Shown: positions 26,586-34,938 of the stretch, in pieces
How the letters are laid out: each line of letters opens with the position of its first letter
Position numbering within the stretch: the stretch's first letter is position 1
NCBI GenBank assembly: GCA_022571635.1
Contig: JACZXL010000001.1
Coordinates: 1-38,520, forward strand
Origin: Planctomycetota bacterium
GTDB taxonomy: Bacteria > Planctomycetota > Phycisphaerae > Phycisphaerales > SM1A02
Reading direction: 5' to 3'
Length of the DNA: 38,520 nt
Position numbers and translations under genes: made by a program
The notes under the pieces: model-generated
Database searches by the model: none
Seen by the model: only the letters and a program-made list of their open reading frames with translations
What the model was told of the DNA's origin: nothing

Positions 26586-28364
26586 ATGTCGCGCGCAACT
26601 GAAACACTCGTGGTCTTCACGTGCCTTGCGGTGCTCTCCGTGCTGTCGTGGTTCGTGGTGCGGCAGATCGCTGAGTATTCCTCGTCACTGGAATCGCAAG
26701 TCGCTCAAGCTCCGCCGCTCGTTATTGACACTGCGCCTCCGCCGCTGGTTGTCTCGGAGCAACCAGCGCAGGTGTCGATACCCCAAACTCCGCCAGCTAG
26801 CCCCGCGGGGCAACCGCAGTCCATCGTCGAAGGACTTCGTGCGCACAACGGCGCAAGAAGTTACGCCGAACCAAGTGAGAAGTCAGCTATGAACAACTTT
26901 CTTTGGGGCGTTTACCCGTATCTATGTATCGTGCTGTTCTTCGCGGTGCCGCTGATCCGGATGGTCTTCCGACCATTCTCATGGAGCACTCGCGCCAGCG
27001 GCTTGTTCGGTCGCAAACTGCTTGGCGCGGCCTCGCTGTTGCTTCATTGGGGGCTTGCGCTGGTGTTGTTGGGACACCTCACGGGACTGATCGGAGGCGT
27101 GCTCGGGTCGCAAGGCGCGGTCACGTTCTTTTATTGGTCCGGACTGCTCGGGGGCTCCATGGTGCTGGTGGGATCGGTGATCGCGCTGTATCGCCGGTTG
27201 ACGACGCCGGAAGTGCGCGCGATGAGCCAAGTTGACGACTTCGTCGTTCACCTGTTCATCATCCCGATCGTGGGGCTCGCCCTCTACCAGGTGCTCGTTC
27301 ATCGGATCTTTGGCGTCGCATTCGGGGCGTCCACTTGGGCTGCGAGTTTGTGGACCCTCTCACCACAGCCGGAGCTGATGGCCTCGGCAAGTCTTATTAC
27401 CAAGCTGCACATCTTGCTCGCGCTGACCTTCTTCGCGTACTTCCCCTTCACAAAACTGGTTCACTTCTGGACGTTCCCCATCAACTACTTTGTCCGCCCG
27501 TACCTCTCGATGCGTACGCAGCGCTATCGCTTCCAACGCCGTTGGGAATTCGCATGGCGGAGCGACAAATCCTGGCTTACCTATGGACTGGGCTCCGTGG
27601 CGGTGATCTTCCTCGTCGCCGCGATGTTGTTGGGGCGAACGCAGCCATCCGAAGCGTCGGGGATTGCTTTGACGTCGACAGCGTTGGAGACGAACAACGG
27701 GTCTCTACTGACAGGGTACGCCCTATATGTGAGTCAATGTGCCCGCTGCCACGGCGTTCATGGGCGCGGCGACGGTTCCGGCGCAAACTCCCCGACATTC
27801 TCGGCGCCGCCGCGCGACCTCATCGCCGCCCGCTACCACTTCGTGTCTACGGAAAACGGCATCGCCTCCGATGATGATCTGTACCGCACAATCTACCGGG
27901 GGCTCAGCAATACCGGGATGCCGGCATTCGCTGATCTGACCAATGGGCAGATCGTTTCATTGATCGATGTGCTCAACGATTTTCGTGCCGATGGGTCGAA
28001 GCCCGGCCGACCGATCGCGGTGGGGCCGCCCCCGCCTGCGACCGAGCAAAGCATCGCGCGCGGTCAAGCGTTGTATGTCGAAGCATGCGCTAACTGTCAT
28101 GGCGCTGAAGGTAGGGGTGACGGCGAGAGTTTGTCCTTTGACTACCTTCAACAACGGGTCGTTCCCGCGGATCTCAGGGCGGGTGACATCAAATCCGGCG
28201 ACGATCCCGAGCAGATATACCTCCGCATCACGACTGGAATCCCCGGAGGGTACGAGGGAGCGTACATCATGCTGAACTTCGGCCAACTCTCAGAGGCCGA
28301 TCGGTGGGCCCTGGTCCATTACCTCAAGACTCAGATCATGCCCGCGTCCGACGAGTCTGAATGA
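26586..28364 (+). CDS. narI: NarI (cytochrome b) fused to a diheme cytochrome c
   Basis: 592 residues, against about 225 for ordinary NarI. Residues 1-101 are an extension with one membrane helix (about 8-27) and a Pro-rich linker. NarI begins at Met102 and keeps the four b-heme His: H154/H164 (spacing 10) and H275/H293 (spacing 18), as in E. coli H56/H66 and H187/H205. An extra helix (about 332-350) then crosses the membrane, followed by two cytochrome c domains, CARCH 385-389 and CANCH 501-505. The extra helix puts these hemes in the periplasm, as required. Start choice is uncertain: neither ATG 26586 nor Met102 (26889) has a good ribosome site. Thermus NarC, a separate cytochrome c working with NarI, is a functional precedent. 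Confidence 0.9.
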   Translation: MSRATETLVVFTCLAVLSVLSWFVVRQIAEYSSSLESQVAQAPPLVIDTAPPPLVVSEQPAQVSIPQTPPASPAGQPQSIVEGLRAHNGARSYAEPSEKSAMNNFLWGVYPYLCIVLFFAVPLIRMVFRPFSWSTRASGLFGRKLLGAASLLLHWGLALVLLGHLTGLIGGVLGSQGAVTFFYWSGLLGGSMVLVGSVIALYRRLTTPEVRAMSQVDDFVVHLFIIPIVGLALYQVLVHRIFGVAFGASTWAASLWTLSPQPELMASASLITKLHILLALTFFAYFPFTKLVHFWTFPINYFVRPYLSMRTQRYRFQRRWEFAWRSDKSWLTYGLGSVAVIFLVAAMLLGRTQPSEASGIALTSTALETNNGSLLTGYALYVSQCARCHGVHGRGDGSGANSPTFSAPPRDLIAARYHFVSTENGIASDDDLYRTIYRGLSNTGMPAFADLTNGQIVSLIDVLNDFRADGSKPGRPIAVGPPPPATEQSIARGQALYVEACANCHGAEGRGDGESLSFDYLQQRVVPADLRAGDIKSGDDPEQIYLRITTGIPGGYEGAYIMLNFGQLSEADRWALVHYLKTQIMPASDESE

Positions 28365-28453
28365 CCCATCATGGGCCGAACACTTACCCGGCATGAGTCT
28401 GCGGCACGCGGGTAGAGGGGCCTGCGTACTCACTCGTGCGAGGCGACGGTCAA

Positions 28454-30001
28454 ATGAACGAACAGTTCGGACCTGGAGATCGCGGTCGAGCGTGGTGGAT
28501 TCTCGCCATGAACACGTTCGCATTCACGGTCTGCTTCGCAGCGTGGATGATGAACGGTGTGCTCATCACGTTCCTGGTGGACAACGGCATACATGACTGG
28601 GATCCGGCCGAGATGGGATGGCTCATCGGCATCCCGGTGCTCACCGGCGCGATCTTTCGCTTGCCACTGGGCTTGGCGACGGATAAGTGGGGCGGCCGGA
28701 TCGTATACGGCCTGCTTCTGCTCCTGGCCGCAATCCCCATGTTCTTGGTCAGCTATTGCAACACCTATTGGCATTTCTTCGTGGCCGGCCTGGGGTTCGG
28801 TTTTGCCGGCACAAGTTTTGCGATCGGTATCGCCTACACATCCGTCTGGTTTCCCTCGAGACTGCAGGGGACGGCCCTGGGGATCTTCGGCGCAGGGAAC
28901 GCAGGCGCGGCGCTCACGGCGGTCGGTGCACCGCGCGTGCTGAATTGGCTGACGAACAATGGCGAGCAGCTCGACCAATGGAGACAGCTCCCGAAGATCT
29001 ATGCGGTGATGCTTGCGGTGACGGGAGTGATCTTCCTTCTCACCACCAAAACCCGCATACCTGCAGGAAGCGCTCAAAAAACCCTCAGTCAGCGGCTGAT
29101 CCCCTTGAAGTCCATCCGCGTGTGGCGCTTCGGCTTGTACTATTTCTTCGTGTTCGGCGGCTTCGTGGCGCTTGCGCAATGGCTCGTGCCGTATTACGTC
29201 AACGTCTATTCCACGACCGTGGTGCTGGCGGGCACGTTGACCGCCGTCTTCAGCTTTCCCTCCGGGGTGATTCGCGCCGCGGGCGGCTGGATGTCCGACA
29301 AGTTCGGGGCCCGGGCGGTGATGTACTGGGTGTTTGGCCTTTCCGTCATATGTTGTGCTTTACTGATCGTTCCGCAGATGGATATTCACGCTCCCGGCAG
29401 CGGCCTCATGGCCAGGTTCTCGGGAACGGTCGTCTCTGTCTCCGATGCGCAGATCGTTGTTGAATCGGACAAAACAGGGGTCAAGACCTATACGCTCACG
29501 CCGCGCCAGGGGGACCTTGTCACCGACGATGATCGCCACTCAGGGCTGCTAATCTGGCCTCGTTCGATGTCGTGGCAGGAACCGGTCGTCGAGGTGGGGG
29601 ACGCGGTTGGCAAGAAGGAGTTGTTGGCGCGCGGCGTCACACAAATCTTCTTTCAGGCCAACATCTGGATCTTCACCGGCCTGTGTTTCATCATCGGCTC
29701 ACTGATGGGAATCGGCAAAGCCGCGGTGTACAAGCACATTCCAGATTATTTCCCCAACGATGTAGGCGTGGTCGGCGGCATCGTGGGCGTCCTTGGGGGT
29801 CTTGGCGGTTTCGTTTGCCCCGTGATCTTTGGCTACTTGCTCCGTGAGACCGGCCTGTGGACGACCTGTTGGATGTTCTTCTTCGTCTTGGTTGCTGCGT
29901 TGCTCTTTTGGATGCACGTCGTTGTTCGTCGAATCATGAAGCAACAAGCTCCGGAGTTCCTGCGGGAAATCGAGTCGGGCCCCGTGATTCTAAAGGATTA
30001 G
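28454..30001 (+). CDS. narK: NarK-type nitrate/nitrite transporter with an extramembrane insertion
   Basis: 515 residues from ATG 28454 (GAGG 9 bases upstream). Twelve-helix MFS protein of the NarK group: IFRLPLGLATDKWGGR and IRAAGGWMSDKFGAR hold the two substrate-binding Arg, and GAGNAGAAL is the nitrate signature. Residues about 312-395 form a hydrophilic insertion (starting RFSGTVVSVSDAQIVVES, with VGDAVGKKELLARG near its end) that ordinary NarK lacks. It could fold as a small beta barrel. It sits 90 bases after narI and 3 before the next transporter. Confidence 0.88.
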   Translation: MNEQFGPGDRGRAWWILAMNTFAFTVCFAAWMMNGVLITFLVDNGIHDWDPAEMGWLIGIPVLTGAIFRLPLGLATDKWGGRIVYGLLLLLAAIPMFLVSYCNTYWHFFVAGLGFGFAGTSFAIGIAYTSVWFPSRLQGTALGIFGAGNAGAALTAVGAPRVLNWLTNNGEQLDQWRQLPKIYAVMLAVTGVIFLLTTKTRIPAGSAQKTLSQRLIPLKSIRVWRFGLYYFFVFGGFVALAQWLVPYYVNVYSTTVVLAGTLTAVFSFPSGVIRAAGGWMSDKFGARAVMYWVFGLSVICCALLIVPQMDIHAPGSGLMARFSGTVVSVSDAQIVVESDKTGVKTYTLTPRQGDLVTDDDRHSGLLIWPRSMSWQEPVVEVGDAVGKKELLARGVTQIFFQANIWIFTGLCFIIGSLMGIGKAAVYKHIPDYFPNDVGVVGGIVGVLGGLGGFVCPVIFGYLLRETGLWTTCWMFFFVLVAALLFWMHVVVRRIMKQQAPEFLREIESGPVILKD

Positions 30002-30004
30002 CGC

Positions 30005-31606
30005 ATGGCGAACCTGGAACATTGGGACGTAGAGAACGACGAATTCTGGGAAAACACCGGAAAGAAGATCGCCCGGCGCAACCTGTGGATCTCAATCCCG
30101 AGCCTGCTCTGCGGGTTTGCGGTTTGGCTGTACTGGGGCATCATCACCGTACAGATGCTCAACCTTGGATTCCCCTTTGAACAGGCAGATCTCTTTACGC
30201 TCACGGCGATTGCAGGGTTGGCTGGCGCCACGCTGCGAATCCCCAGTACGTTCTTCATCAGAATTGCCGGCGGTCGGAACACCATCTTCTTCACCACCGC
30301 CCTGTTGATGATACCAGCGGCAGGAACCGGCTTTGCGCTGCGGAACATTGATACGCCTCTGTGGGTGTTTCAGCTTCTGGCGCTGCTCACTGGGTTTGGC
30401 GGCGGGAACTTCGCTTCGTCCATGTCCAACATCAGCTTCTTCTTCCCCAAACGAGTGCAGGGCACGTCGCTTGGCCTCAACGCCGGGCTCGGCAACTTCG
30501 GCGTCACCACCATGCAGATCCTGGTCCCGTTAGTGATGACTTTTGGGATATTCGGTGGCGACTCGATGACACTCGTCAACTCCAGCGGAACGCTGATCGG
30601 AAAAATCGAGGCCGGCACGGAGACCTACATTCACAACGCGGGCTTTATTTGGCTGGTGTTCTTGATTCCGCTTGCCTTTGCAGGCTGGTTCGGGATGAAC
30701 AACATCAAGACCGAGGCGGTGACGCCTGAGTTGGACGGACCTATTCCCGCATTTGTCAGAATCACCTTCCTACTGGCGATCGCTCTAGTGACGGCCACCG
30801 CCGGGCTTTATCTCATTCTGCCCAAGCCGACTGGTCTGGAGCTTCTTAGTAAGTGGGTCGTCCTACCGCTCGTGATTGCCGGAACGGTCATTCTCATGCG
30901 GTTTCTGAGCTGGGGAAGCCTCAAGGCCAATCTGAAGCGGCAGTACCAGATATTCTCCAACAAGCACACTTGGGCTATGACCGTCATCTACACGATGACC
31001 TTTGGATCGTTCATTGGCTATTCTGCAGCGTTTCCGCTTGCGATCAAGGTCATCTTCGGCTTTCAGCATCTGACCGTTGACGGTGTGCTGACTCACAACA
31101 CGGTGAATCCTAATGGACCGAGTGCGCTCATGTTCGCATGGATGGGGCCGTTCATCGGCGCGCTGATTCGACCGGTCGGTGGATGGATCGCCGACAAGGT
31201 GGGCGGGGCGAAGGTGACTCAGATCGTCTCGATCGTGATGATCCTCTCGGCGCTCGGTGTCGCGTATTTCATGAAGATGGCTTATCAGTCAGCAACGCCG
31301 GAGCAGTACTTCTGGCAGTTCTTCGTGCTCTTTATTATTCTCTTCACGGCCACAGGTATGGGCAATGGGTCGACGTTCCGTACGATCGCCGTTGTGTTCA
31401 ATGCGGAGCAGGCGGGTCCGGTGCTCGGGTGGACCTCAGCCGTGGCGGCATACGGGGCGTTCATCATCCCAAAGGTTTTCGGAGAGCAGATCAAGGCGGT
31501 GACGCCTGAGTATGCCCTGTATGGTTTCGCGGTCTTCTACTTCATATGCCTGGTGCTCAACTGGTGGTTCTATTTGCGGCCCAACGCCTATGTGAAGAAT
31601 CCTTAG
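30005..31606 (+). CDS. narK: NarK/NarU-type nitrate/nitrite transporter
   Basis: 533 residues. It starts RRNLWISIPSLLCGFAVWLYW like E. coli NarK. Arg78 in ATLRIPSTFF and Arg389 in LIRPVGGWIADKVGG match the two nitrate-binding Arg of NarK (R89, R305). GLNAGLGNFGVTTMQ is the nitrate signature. Three bases separate it from the first transporter, so they are co-transcribed. Paired NarK1/NarK2 proteins commonly split nitrate/proton import and nitrate/nitrite exchange; which is which cannot be told here. It is the last gene of the operon, and no clear terminator hairpin follows. Confidence 0.93.
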   Translation: MANLEHWDVENDEFWENTGKKIARRNLWISIPSLLCGFAVWLYWGIITVQMLNLGFPFEQADLFTLTAIAGLAGATLRIPSTFFIRIAGGRNTIFFTTALLMIPAAGTGFALRNIDTPLWVFQLLALLTGFGGGNFASSMSNISFFFPKRVQGTSLGLNAGLGNFGVTTMQILVPLVMTFGIFGGDSMTLVNSSGTLIGKIEAGTETYIHNAGFIWLVFLIPLAFAGWFGMNNIKTEAVTPELDGPIPAFVRITFLLAIALVTATAGLYLILPKPTGLELLSKWVVLPLVIAGTVILMRFLSWGSLKANLKRQYQIFSNKHTWAMTVIYTMTFGSFIGYSAAFPLAIKVIFGFQHLTVDGVLTHNTVNPNGPSALMFAWMGPFIGALIRPVGGWIADKVGGAKVTQIVSIVMILSALGVAYFMKMAYQSATPEQYFWQFFVLFIILFTATGMGNGSTFRTIAVVFNAEQAGPVLGWTSAVAAYGAFIIPKVFGEQIKAVTPEYALYGFAVFYFICLVLNWWFYLRPNAYVKNP

Positions 31607-31639
31607 TATGTTCGTACTGAATACCGCAAACGCAAGTGG

Positions 31640-31717
31640 CTTGTCGGTGGCGAAAACCTCATCCGGGCGTTTGTTGGGTGTTGGGCGATCGTGTGCGACA
31701 CTTATTCGTGGCGGCTA
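31640..31717. repeat. Copy of the decayed IS left end
   Basis: This stretch, including GGTGGCGAAAACCTCATCC and TGTGCGACACTT, repeats 15509-15587 with only a handful of differences and in the same orientation. In both places it lies downstream of a minus-strand integrase remnant, so it marks the element's 3' end. The remainder of 31607-32398 holds only the dead transposase and nothing else I recognise. Confidence 0.75.
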
Positions 31718-31828
31718 TCGGTCAGCTGACCACGCGATTCTGCATGGGTTTGACACCACTTTTGCGATCAGCACACACCGATAGCGCTCAAAGGCAAATC
31801 AGAACCAATTGGAACCAAGGTCTGGTTG

Positions 31829-32153
31829 TCAGGCAGCGCGTCGGTATCGATGATGCAGGCCGCCGATAACAGGCTCGGCAACAACCCGGCCTTGGTCTGG
31901 CCACTCAACCTCTCGACGCGTCGGTGAGTTGCCGTCGGGCGATTGATGTGGCCGGTCCGTGTCGTAGTACTCGAAGTACTCACTGAGAACTCGAATCAGA
32001 TGTGCCTCGTTCAGGACGATGATGTGATCAAGGCACTCGCGACGAGTCGAGCAGGCGCTCGGCGTATCCGTTCTGCCACGGGGAGCGCGGGGCCGTCGAC
32101 ACTTCCTTGATTCCCAGATTGGCAATCCGAGAGCGAACGACATCTCCGTAGAT
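31829..32153 (-). pseudogene. Integrase-type transposase, C-terminal remnant with frameshift
   Basis: From 32153 the minus strand reads IYGDVVRSRIANLGIKEV and TAPRSPWQNGYAERLLDSSR. After a frameshift near 32045 it continues RECLDHIIVLNEAHLIRVL, YFEYYDTDRPHQSPDG, GRVVAEPVIGGLHHRY. This is the last half of an rve transposase, including the catalytic Glu region. The N-terminal half is gone. With the N-terminal half at 16823-17204 it represents the same family of elements, each copy having kept a different part. Confidence 0.8.
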
Positions 32154-32398
32154 AATCGCTCACTGCGGAACGCTATCGACCAGTATCTGGAGCACGATCA
32201 CCTTGAACGACCACATCAAGGACTCGGGAATCGCTACCTCCAAAACAGTGGGGAACCTACCGAGGCCACGGCTCCGGTCGAGTGTCGCAAGCGACTCGGC
32301 GGTCTGTTGCGTTCATCTCACCGGCAAGCGGCGTATTTCCTCTTTTCAGTCCAGTATTTGTAGGGTACGCTGTCCTGGGTTTTCCCTTGCTTCACGAG

Positions 32399-33844
32399 TC
32401 AGACGGGCGAAGTCAGGCGTCCATTCCTCCCGAACGCAATCCGCAGCCACGTCGCCACCAGCGCAAACAGGAAGAGCGCCGTGCCACATCCTGCGCTGGC
32501 GAAAACATAATAGTTGCAACTCTGGAGCCATTCGGGCGGCGGCAGGAGTTGGTATCGCGTATAGCCCACGATGATGCCGGAGATGTGCAGCCACACGATG
32601 AGCGCGCCCGCCATGACGTTCAGCCCCACGATGAGGAATCGCATGCGCGGCGAATGAAGAACCGCATCTGCGCCCGTGCGCCGGGTCAGGACCTCGCTCA
32701 GAATCCACGAGACGGCGGCGAAGAGCACCATGCTGTCGATCCCGATTTCCGTGCCCATAGCATGTGCGGTCACCACATGCGTGCCGTGCACGAGCGCATT
32801 GAGCGGAGGCACCGAAAGCAGCAACGAGGTGAACAGCATTGCGCACGTCCACCATTTTGCGGCGACGATGAAACAACGCGTCGAGTTGAACGGATCACCC
32901 TTTCGGCGCGAAGACATCCGTGCAATATCCGAGATGATCCGAATCAGGATGAGCGCCTCGGTCATGCTCACGATGAAACTGATCCACTTGACCACCTCGC
33001 TCTGCGGGACGTGGTAGGTGTGGTGGGCGAAGTTCGTAAAGGAGTTGAGCAATCCCACCCCAAAGAGCGCGTAGGCCATCTTGGAGTAGGCGTAGTCTTT
33101 ATCGCCGGAGAGTTTCTCGCCGACGTAGTACAGGGTTCCGTACACGAGGAGATTGAAACTGCCAACCAGGGTTCCCGTCGCCTTCCACTGGAGTCGAAGA
33201 TCGACGATTGGGGAGTTGAAGACACCCTTGAACAGCCATACATGCTGCTCCAGAAACGTGTAGATAAAGAGCAATGCGCCGACACCCCACATGGTCACGT
33301 ACACAGGCCGGCCCCAGAACCGGCGCCCGACTGCGCGAAAAAAGTTCCACGCAAAGAGGAGCCAGCCGAGCAAGATCGCGGCCGAAAAGGCGGGATGGAA
33401 TCCCATGTATTCGCGGCCGGATGAGATCCCCATCGCCAGCGTTACCAGGATTCCCATCCCCGTCAATCCCCAGAGTGAAACCTGCACGAGCAGGCGCCGG
33501 CGTTCGGCGCTTGTGGTGGCGCCGCCGTGATCCTGGAGGTAGTGGTGCACGACCGCGATGCCGCCGAGGAATATCCATGCGGACGCAAAGGTCGTGTGAA
33601 TCGGTCGCAATGCCGCGAAACTCAACCCGGGGCGCACGAGAAACGAGGCAGCGCCGGGAATGTAAAACAACACGGCCAGGACTCCGGCTCCGACCGTGAT
33701 CGCCAGCGACACCAGGCTGCCGCGAAGAAACGTCAGCGTGGCGTAGCGGCGAACCGGATCGACGGATACATACCATGGCGAATCTTCGCCCGAATCAACG
33801 GCCGCCTCATCCTGTGTCTCGCGCGGGGCGTTCGGCGGAATCAT
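32399..33844 (-). CDS. Divergent NorB-like heme-copper oxidase subunit I
   Basis: 481 residues from ATG 33844 (ATGA overlap with the upstream cytochrome gene). About twelve membrane helices. NO-reductase/cbb3 hallmarks include LRPIHTTFASAWIF with the heme b His (H83), NFAHHTYH with the metal-site pair H274/H275, and VHGTHVVTAHAMG with the high-spin heme His (H361). Three positions depart from NorB. Counting 51 residues back from H274, as in NorB His207-His258, gives T223 in QWKATGT instead of His. The catalytic Glu211 position falls on Val227. His349, the second heme b ligand, is Met363 (AHAM). The fold is clear; the chemistry is not. It could be an unusual NO reductase or dismutase, or a non-catalytic electron-transfer subunit. 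Confidence 0.8.
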   Translation of the reverse strand: MIPPNAPRETQDEAAVDSGEDSPWYVSVDPVRRYATLTFLRGSLVSLAITVGAGVLAVLFYIPGAASFLVRPGLSFAALRPIHTTFASAWIFLGGIAVVHHYLQDHGGATTSAERRRLLVQVSLWGLTGMGILVTLAMGISSGREYMGFHPAFSAAILLGWLLFAWNFFRAVGRRFWGRPVYVTMWGVGALLFIYTFLEQHVWLFKGVFNSPIVDLRLQWKATGTLVGSFNLLVYGTLYYVGEKLSGDKDYAYSKMAYALFGVGLLNSFTNFAHHTYHVPQSEVVKWISFIVSMTEALILIRIISDIARMSSRRKGDPFNSTRCFIVAAKWWTCAMLFTSLLLSVPPLNALVHGTHVVTAHAMGTEIGIDSMVLFAAVSWILSEVLTRRTGADAVLHSPRMRFLIVGLNVMAGALIVWLHISGIIVGYTRYQLLPPPEWLQSCNYYVFASAGCGTALFLFALVATWLRIAFGRNGRLTSPV

Positions 33845-34623
33845 CGAAACTCCCACCACGGCACATGGGGCCAGGCAACGCCGTCGCTCTGGGTCGGTTC
33901 GGTCGCCGCCGCGCGCAACACGGCGCGGTGTTCGCCCAGCCACATGAGAAACTCGTATGTCAATTCCCGCCCCTGGGCAGAGAGTGACGGGGCAGGCATG
34001 CCGGGAAGACGGCCGTTCTCCAGCACCTCCATGATCTGCGAATAAATCAGGCGATCGCCCACGTCGATCAGATCAGGCGCGATTGTACTTGCTTGCCCCA
34101 ACTGGATGTGACATCCCTGACACCCTCGGCTCATGAAGAGGTTGAATCCCTCGATTGCGTTAGCATCATCAGACACGGCAAGTTCCTGCTCGATGGCCTG
34201 CAACAGCCGCGAGGCGGGATCTTCACCGGCAAATCTCGCCTGCCCGCGACCGGTGTCGTTCATCGCTGCCAGAAACGCGCTGAAGGCCTCGATCTCATCC
34301 GAAGAAAGATTGAATGACGGCATCTGCTCGGATCCCACGGTCAACAAATGCTCCAGACGCTCGGGCGTCAGTCGTTGGGTCGCATTGGTCAGGTCGGGGC
34401 CGAGGAATCCCCCGAACCCGTAGAACTGATGACAACTCTGGCAATTGTGGCGGTGCCAGATTCGACGTCCTTCGCGTGCTGCGTCGGACAGCGGCGGACT
34501 GTCAGAGGCATCGAAATAGACGAGGCTACTCTGTATGAAAAAGCACGAGACGAGGACGAGCATCAAGCCCTGCTTGGTAGGTATGCTGCAGGGCATACAC
34601 CAGAATCCGCGTTCGTTCGCCAT
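33841..34623 (-). CDS. NorC-like membrane-anchored diheme cytochrome c
   Basis: 260 residues from ATG 34623; earlier (34698) and later (34596) Met codons are possible and none has a strong ribosome site. One membrane helix (about 20-37), then EGRRIWHRHNCQSCHQFYGF (heme 1, C61-H65), like NorC's GKxxW...CxxCH, and a second heme CQGCH at 168-172. Candidate Met ligands are in EQMPSF and LPGMPAPS. Ordinary NorC has one heme. It is coupled to the NorB-like gene by ATGA and is most likely its electron-entry subunit. The 315 bases upstream hold a short tandem repeat and the divergent P450 promoter. Confidence 0.85.
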   Translation of the reverse strand: MANERGFWCMPCSIPTKQGLMLVLVSCFFIQSSLVYFDASDSPPLSDAAREGRRIWHRHNCQSCHQFYGFGGFLGPDLTNATQRLTPERLEHLLTVGSEQMPSFNLSSDEIEAFSAFLAAMNDTGRGQARFAGEDPASRLLQAIEQELAVSDDANAIEGFNLFMSRGCQGCHIQLGQASTIAPDLIDVGDRLIYSQIMEVLENGRLPGMPAPSLSAQGRELTYEFLMWLGEHRAVLRAAATEPTQSDGVAWPHVPWWEFR

Positions 34624-34754
34624 ATAGAATCCGGCTGAGGCATGTCCATCGCGGCTTCCCTGCAACCGGCCGGGGGCGAGGACCGCATCAGTGTTCATTG
34701 TAACGCGTCGTATGGGATGCGGGAGCAGGCCGGGGCCGCTCCAACCCGCGGGGG

Positions 34755-34787
34755 CAGAAAGGGTGTCAGGCAGAAAAGGGTGTCAGG
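34755..34787. repeat. Short tandem repeat CAGAAAgGGTGTCAGG x2
   Basis: Two adjacent copies, CAGAAAGGGTGTCAGG and CAGAAAAGGGTGTCAGG, differing by one A, followed by ATTGATTTG. Similar GTGTCAGGATT stretches are often seen near REP-associated transposase genes, but none is visible here. Confidence 0.5.
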
Positions 34788-34870
34788 ATTGATTTGTTTG
34801 AGTCCTTACGCGGGCGTCCCCGCCCGTTGGAGGGTGGTCCTCAATGCCGGCGCCGGCCCGGACCTTATAA

Positions 34871-34899
34871 TTGACAAGAAGATAGGTTTATCGTATATT
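34871..34899 (+). promoter_or_regulatory. Sigma70-type promoter for the P450 gene
   Basis: TTGACA (34871-34876), a 17-base spacer, then TATATT (34894-34899). A dyad GATAGG (34881) ... CCTATC (34909) straddles the -10 and transcription start and could be a repressor site. ATG of the P450 is about 40 bases downstream with AAGGAGG before it. Confidence 0.7.
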
Positions 34900-34938
34900 A
34901 TCTGAACGCCTATCACTAGCCCGGATAAGGAGGCTCCG

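Noticed and set aside
28430-29179. 249-codon minus-strand frame opposite the first narK
   Set aside because: Antisense shadow of a membrane transporter.
32282-33424. 380-codon plus-strand frame opposite the NorB-like gene
   Set aside because: Hydrophilic, His/Arg-rich antisense translation of a membrane protein, with no plausible domain.
32676-34045. Arg-rich plus-strand frames opposite the NorB/NorC-like genes
   Set aside because: Composition and position mark them as shadows.
34642-34905. 87-codon plus-strand frame before the P450
   Set aside because: It has no ribosome site or family pattern and covers the repeat and promoter; not credible as a gene.
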